Assembly (NCBI RefSeq): GCF_004212635.1
Contig: NZ_PSRT01000061.1
Coordinates: 1 to 49,515 of the forward strand
DNA length: 49,515 bases
Direction: 5' to 3'
DNA from: Bradyrhizobium genosp. SA-3
GTDB taxonomy: Bacteria; Pseudomonadota; Alphaproteobacteria; Rhizobiales; Xanthobacteraceae
Positions within the stretch are counted from its first letter, which is position 1. The number at the start of each line of letters is the position of its first letter. Shown here piece after piece: positions 45,729-49,515 of the stretch. Position numbers and translations under genes: made by a program. A model generated the notes under the pieces. The model was not told the DNA's origin. It was given only the letters and a program-made list of their open reading frames with translations, and made no database searches.

Positions 45729-46709
45729 CTAAGTTGCCGGCTTGAGCACCGGGCTCCACTTCGCGATCTCGTTCTTGACGAGGGTCGCCAGCGCCTCCGG
45801 CGTACGGTCCTTAGGGCCCGGAATGACGCTGCCGAGCTCGAGCAGGCGCTTGCGCACGGTCTCGTCGTCGAGCGCCTTGATGGCAGCGGCGTTCAGACTC
45901 GCCACGATCGCCGGCGGGGTTCCCTTCGGTGCGAACATCGCATTCCAGGCCTGGGCCTGGAATGCCGGCAGACCGGCTTCCGCCGTCGTCGGCACGTTCG
46001 GCAGCGACGGATTGCGCTCCGCCGTTGCGATCGCATAGGCCTTGATGGTGCCGGCATTGATCTGCGGGACGGCGTTGACGATCTGGTCGCACATGTAGTC
46101 GACCTGTCCCGCCACCAGCGCGTTCATCGCGGGACCCGTGCCATTGAAGGGCACACCGACCGGTTTGATGTCGAGGATGGAGTGCAGAAGCTCGCATGAG
46201 GCGTGCGAGACCGAGCCGACGCCGGCATGCGCGGCATTCACCTTCTCCACATTCGCCTTCACATAGGTGACGAACTCCTTGAGGTCCTTCGGCGGAAAAT
46301 CCTTGCGCGCCAGGATCAGGATCGGCGTGCCCGCGAGCAGCGCGACCGGCTCGAAGTCCTTCTCGGGATGATAGGCGAGTTTCGGATAGAGCGGCACGGA
46401 GGCGGCATGCGTGCCCATATGTCCGGTGATGAGCGTATAGCCGTCATTGGCCGCACGCGCGGCCCGCGTTGTGGCGGTGGTGCCGCCGGCGCCGACCACG
46501 TTCTCGATGATGATGCTCTGCCCTAGCGTCTGCGCCATGTGTGCGGTGACGATGCGCGCGACGACGTCGGTCGGTCCGCCGGCCGCAAACGGCACGATCA
46601 TGGTGATGCTGCGCGTCGGATAGGTCTGCGCCTCAGCCGGTGCAGCAAGGACGCACAACGATGCGAACGCCGCGGCACATGCGCCCGCAAGCGCGCGAAT
46701 GACAGTCAT
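45729..46709 (-). CDS. tctC: tripartite tricarboxylate transporter substrate-binding protein (TctC/Bug family)
   Basis: A 326-residue Bug-type periplasmic receptor with a signal peptide (ALAGACAAAFASLCVLAAPAEA). The family motifs are SITMIVPFAAGGPTDVVARI, NVVGAGGTTAT, VPFNGTGPAMNALVAGQVDY and AIATAERNPSLPNVPTTAEA. The start at 46709 is set by GGAGATCGAG just upstream; the in-frame extension to 46763 is rejected. The ligand (citrate or another carboxylate) cannot be read from sequence. It is downstream of tctBA, separated by a hairpin. Confidence 0.93.
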   Translation of the reverse strand: MTVIRALAGACAAAFASLCVLAAPAEAQTYPTRSITMIVPFAAGGPTDVVARIVTAHMAQTLGQSIIIENVVGAGGTTATTRAARAANDGYTLITGHMGTHAASVPLYPKLAYHPEKDFEPVALLAGTPILILARKDFPPKDLKEFVTYVKANVEKVNAAHAGVGSVSHASCELLHSILDIKPVGVPFNGTGPAMNALVAGQVDYMCDQIVNAVPQINAGTIKAYAIATAERNPSLPNVPTTAEAGLPAFQAQAWNAMFAPKGTPPAIVASLNAAAIKALDDETVRKRLLELGSVIPGPKDRTPEALATLVKNEIAKWSPVLKPAT

Positions 46710-46732
46710 CTCGATCTCCGGGAAAACAAACA

Positions 46733-46760
46733 AAAATGCCGGCCACAAGGCCGGCATTTT
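46733..46760 (-). terminator. intercistronic hairpin between tctA and tctC
   Basis: A perfect 12-bp palindrome, AAAATGCCGGCC-ACAA-GGCCGGCATTTT, ends in a T-run on both strands. In the tctBAC reading direction it lies after tctA and just 24 bases before the tctC start. It may act as a partial terminator or processing site setting the ratio of the binding protein to the membrane subunits. Confidence 0.7.
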
Positions 46761-46846
46761 CATTTCACGAAGCCGTCACACAAGTCGATTCGACTTCCGA
46801 ATGCGGCGCGCCGACGCAGGGCGCGCGCCGACGCAGGCGCGGCGCC

Positions 46847-48361
46847 TCAGTTCTCGGACTCGGTGAACACCTCGTCGCGCTTGGCGCGCAAGACCGGTAG
46901 CACCGTAAGGACAAGAAGGGTCGCCGCGACCGCGAGCAGCACTGCCGACAACGGACGCGTCAGGAACACGCTCCAGTCGCCGCGTGAGATCAGCAGCGCA
47001 CGGCGCAGATTCTCTTCCATCAGCGGTCCCAGCACCATGCCGAGCAGCAGCGGCGCCGGCTCGAAATCGTGCTTGATCAGCCAGTAACCGACGAGGCCGA
47101 ACACACCTGCGAGGATGACGTCGACCGGCGCGTTGTTCACCGAATAGATGCCGATCGCGCAGAAGATCACGATCGAGGGGAACATCAGCCGGTACGGCAC
47201 GCGCAAGAGCCGCACCCAGATTCCGACCAGCGGCAGGTTGATGATGATCAGCATCAGGTTGCCGATCCACATCGAGGCGATCATGCCCCAGACGAGATCC
47301 GGCTGCTTCTGCATCACCTGCGGACCCGGCACGATGCCGTGGATGGTCATCGCGCCCACCATCAGCGCCATCACCGCGTTCGGCGGGATGCCGAGGGTGA
47401 GCAGCGGGATGAAGGAGGTCTGCGCGGCGGCGTTGTTGGCGCTCTCCGGCCCGGCCACGCCTTCGATCGCGCCGCGGCCGAAGCGCGACGGATTCTTGGC
47501 GAGCTTCTTCTCGAGCGTATAAGCCCCGAATGATGCAATGGTCGCACCGCCACCGGGCAGGATGCCGAGGATCGAGCCGAGCACGGTGCCGCGTAGGATG
47601 GCGGGCGTCGAGTCGACTAGGTCCTTCCTGGTCGGCATCAGACCGGTGATCTTCTGCTGCACGAGATCGCGACTCATCTCGGCGCCTGCGTCGAGATTGC
47701 GGATGATCTCGGCAAAGCCGAATACGCCCATCGCCACCGTCGCAAAGCCGAGGCCGTCGGCGAGCTCGGGAATGTTGAAGGCCATGCGCGAGGCGCCGGT
47801 CTCGATGTCCGAGCCGACCATCGAGAGCAACAGACCGAATACGATCATTGCGATCGCCTTCAGCACCGAGCCCTTGGCCAGCACCACCGCGAAGATCAGG
47901 CCGAGCACCATCAGCGAGAAATACTCGGCCGGGCCGAACGCCAGCGCGAGTTTCGTGAGCGGCGCGCCGAGGACGGCAATCAAGACGGTCGCGACGCAGC
48001 CGGCGAAGAACGAGCCGATCGCGGCGATCGCCAGCGCCGGGCCGGCGCGGCCCTGCCTGGCCATCTGGTGGCCGTCGATGGCGGTGACGACCGATGTCGC
48101 CTCACCGGGTATGTTGACCAGGATCGACGTTGTCGAGCCGCCATACTGGGCGCCGTAATAGATGCCGGCGAGCATGATCAGCGCGCCGACTGGCGGCAAT
48201 CCAAAGGTGATCGGCAGCAGCATCGCGACCGTTGCGATAGTGCCGATGCCCGGGAGCACGCCGACCAGCGTCCCGACCAGGGCGCCGATCAGGCACATCA
48301 GGAGGTTGATCGGAGAGAACGCGACGGCGAAGCCGTGAGCGAGGTTGGCAAAGATATCCAT
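46847..48361 (-). CDS. tctA: tripartite tricarboxylate transporter permease TctA
   Basis: A 504-residue large membrane subunit with about twelve hydrophobic segments. The TctA signatures are LVGVLPGIGTIATVAMLLPI near the N-terminus, YYGAQYGGSTTSILVNIPGE, and GVAGPESANNAAAQTSFIPL in the middle. The ATG at 48361 with GAGG upstream is preferred over the adjacent GTG at 48364. It starts 7 bases after the tctB stop. Confidence 0.95.
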   Translation of the reverse strand: MDIFANLAHGFAVAFSPINLLMCLIGALVGTLVGVLPGIGTIATVAMLLPITFGLPPVGALIMLAGIYYGAQYGGSTTSILVNIPGEATSVVTAIDGHQMARQGRAGPALAIAAIGSFFAGCVATVLIAVLGAPLTKLALAFGPAEYFSLMVLGLIFAVVLAKGSVLKAIAMIVFGLLLSMVGSDIETGASRMAFNIPELADGLGFATVAMGVFGFAEIIRNLDAGAEMSRDLVQQKITGLMPTRKDLVDSTPAILRGTVLGSILGILPGGGATIASFGAYTLEKKLAKNPSRFGRGAIEGVAGPESANNAAAQTSFIPLLTLGIPPNAVMALMVGAMTIHGIVPGPQVMQKQPDLVWGMIASMWIGNLMLIIINLPLVGIWVRLLRVPYRLMFPSIVIFCAIGIYSVNNAPVDVILAGVFGLVGYWLIKHDFEPAPLLLGMVLGPLMEENLRRALLISRGDWSVFLTRPLSAVLLAVAATLLVLTVLPVLRAKRDEVFTESEN

Positions 48362-48368
48362 CACGCCC

Positions 48369-49130
48369 TCACTGGATCAGGAAACGCGGAAACATCGGCA
48401 TCGGCAGCCCGAGCACGTATGGAAACAGGATCGCGCAACCAACCGTCAGGCAGGCGCCGACGATCGCCGCTTCAAGCCAGCGCGTCTCATTCGATCCGGT
48501 CGCCGCGATCATGAAGCTTAGGAAGGCCGTGACCACGAGGCCGAGGGGCCGGATCGCCAACGCAAAGAAGAGGATCGCCGCCACAACAAACAGCGGTCCC
48601 CGCCAGGCGTAATGGGAAAGCGGGGCTCCCTCCGTCAGGAGGCCCGTCAGGGCGATGCCGGCGGACAAGGCGACCAGCAGGCCGCCGAACATGCGCGGCG
48701 CGGTCCCCGCGCCGAAGGAGAAGCCGCGCATGCCCTGCAAATCACTCGACGCCCACAGCGCGAACAGGGCGACCGCCATCAGGACGATGCCGCCGACATA
48801 GTCCTGCGCCGACCGGATCGTCATGAACAGCGTGAGGATCGCCACCACAAACAGCGGATAGGAATAGATCAGTGCCAGCAGCACCTCGGACGATACCTTC
48901 TTGGCCCCACCACCGAGCGACCCGAAGATGGCGCTGGGCGCTCCGGCGAGCAGCGCCGTCGCGTGGCTGGTGACGACCATTGCCGGGCCGCGGCCGGTGC
49001 CCCAGCCGAAGATCGTCCCGATCGACCAGATCAATTCGAAAATCTGCGGCGCAATCGCCAGCAGACAAAAACCGAGCGCCAGCTTTGTGTTTCGGGTGGC
49101 TGTCGCTGAGTGGCCCATCGTGTCGGCCAT
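48369..49130 (-). CDS. tctB: tripartite tricarboxylate transporter small permease TctB
   Basis: A 253-residue TctB-family membrane protein. Residues about 90-250 carry four hydrophobic segments, including DYVGGIVLMAVALFALWASS, and the family's segment FGAGTAPRMFGGLLVALSAG. The N-terminal part is longer than in many TctB proteins, with another hydrophobic segment (LALGFCLLAIAPQIFELI). GGAGGAGA upstream supports the start. First gene of tctBAC. Confidence 0.9.
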   Translation of the reverse strand: MADTMGHSATATRNTKLALGFCLLAIAPQIFELIWSIGTIFGWGTGRGPAMVVTSHATALLAGAPSAIFGSLGGGAKKVSSEVLLALIYSYPLFVVAILTLFMTIRSAQDYVGGIVLMAVALFALWASSDLQGMRGFSFGAGTAPRMFGGLLVALSAGIALTGLLTEGAPLSHYAWRGPLFVVAAILFFALAIRPLGLVVTAFLSFMIAATGSNETRWLEAAIVGACLTVGCAILFPYVLGLPMPMFPRFLIQ

Positions 49131-49225
49131 GCCTGTCTCCTCCGCGACCCGTAAGTCACGAGCACTGTTGTTCTAAATCGGCTGGAACTGAATCCCCCGC
49201 CCGGATCACTGCCTAGCGATTTTCA

Positions 49226-49515
49226 TCACACAATGCCAGCAAAACCCAACAAACCCCCAGCATGCAGGAACCAGAGTGGATTGATGCGCGAAACCGATGC
49301 GATCACCGTAACCATCACAGTCAGGGAGCAGTGCAGCAATTGTGCGATCGGTCGCAGGGCACTCGCCGCCGTAGCCTATTCTATTAACGTCACGATAAGC
49401 ACGTTCGGGCCGGGCGAGAGCTGCGCGATCGCATAGGCGTCAGTGAACTGCCTGTCGGTCATCCAATGATGCACCTCGACCGCAATGAGGTGCATCTTGG
49501 GCACCTGAGCCGCGG
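49226..49515 (-). pseudogene. chromate transporter (ChrA/CHR family) remnant, cut by the window edge
   Basis: Two pieces of a CHR-family chromate transporter lie on the minus strand. The upstream piece (49376-49513) reads KMHLIAVEVHHWMTDRQ then FTDAYAIAQLSPGPNVLIVT before a TAG; the SPGPN motif is a CHR hallmark. A downstream piece ending at 49226 in another frame reads SRINPLWFLHAGGLLGFAG, which matches the usual C-terminus. The central part of the domain, roughly 70 residues, is missing, and the frames differ. This is an internally deleted, decayed gene. Its start lies outside the window. Confidence 0.7.

Noticed and set aside
46795..46850. Short tandem GCGCGCCGACGCAG units after tctA
   Set aside because: Only two imperfect units; too short to call a repeat array.
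49233..49436. 67-residue plus-strand ORF at the right edge
   Set aside because: It is antisense to the chromate-transporter remnant, which has clear family motifs.

Overview
The window is GC-rich alphaproteobacterial chromosome, very probably Bradyrhizobium or a close Bradyrhizobiaceae relative. I infer this from the codon bias, the thyA-acetyltransferase-folA-hflK-hflC-DUF2065-degP order, the density of HAAT, NitT/TauT and Tct transporters, and the GC-rich palindromic intergenic repeats. No rRNA, tRNA, CRISPR array, prophage or intact insertion sequence was seen.

Layout. 1-1.6 kb: 3' end of an HSL-type esterase, a strong terminator that may belong to a small RNA, and three small hypothetical genes. 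1.7-9.6 kb (minus strand): an RlpA lipoprotein, then a BlaI/BlaR1-type regulatory pair next to a periplasmic operon (DUF1800, DUF1501, a tiny ORF, and a Tat-exported serine hydrolase of the beta-lactamase fold). A near-identical 24-bp operator lies in front of both blaI and the DUF1800 gene, so the operon is probably part of the BlaI regulon. This is the most interesting system in the window. 9.6-14 kb: a MaeA-type malic enzyme and a large MscS channel. 14.9-21.6 kb: a complete Liv-type ABC transporter whose genes run, with 4-nt overlaps, into a PPK2 polyphosphate kinase and a patatin phospholipase. 21.7-25.4 kb: a Nudix-like protein and a NitT/TauT ABC transporter. 25.6-28 kb: an OpuC/EgtU-like ABC transporter with a fused permease and binding protein. 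28.1-31 kb: an LTA-synthase-like phosphotransferase and an SDR. 31.5-37.5 kb: ilvB-ilvN and ilvC flanking a methyltransferase and two exporters; ilvB is preceded by a textbook attenuator with an Ile/Leu/Val-rich leader peptide. 37.6-39.5 kb: divergent miaA and serB. 39.6-45.6 kb: the thyA-to-degP cluster. 45.7-49.1 kb: a tctBAC tripartite transporter. The right edge holds a decayed chromate transporter.

Four genes (serine hydrolase, DUF1501, blaR1, ilvB) each have their frame broken by exactly one base in a G/C run, and each returns to a full-length family product when one base is added or removed. As ilvB is a core biosynthetic gene, consensus errors in the sequence are the likeliest cause, but true pseudogenes cannot be excluded from sequence alone.
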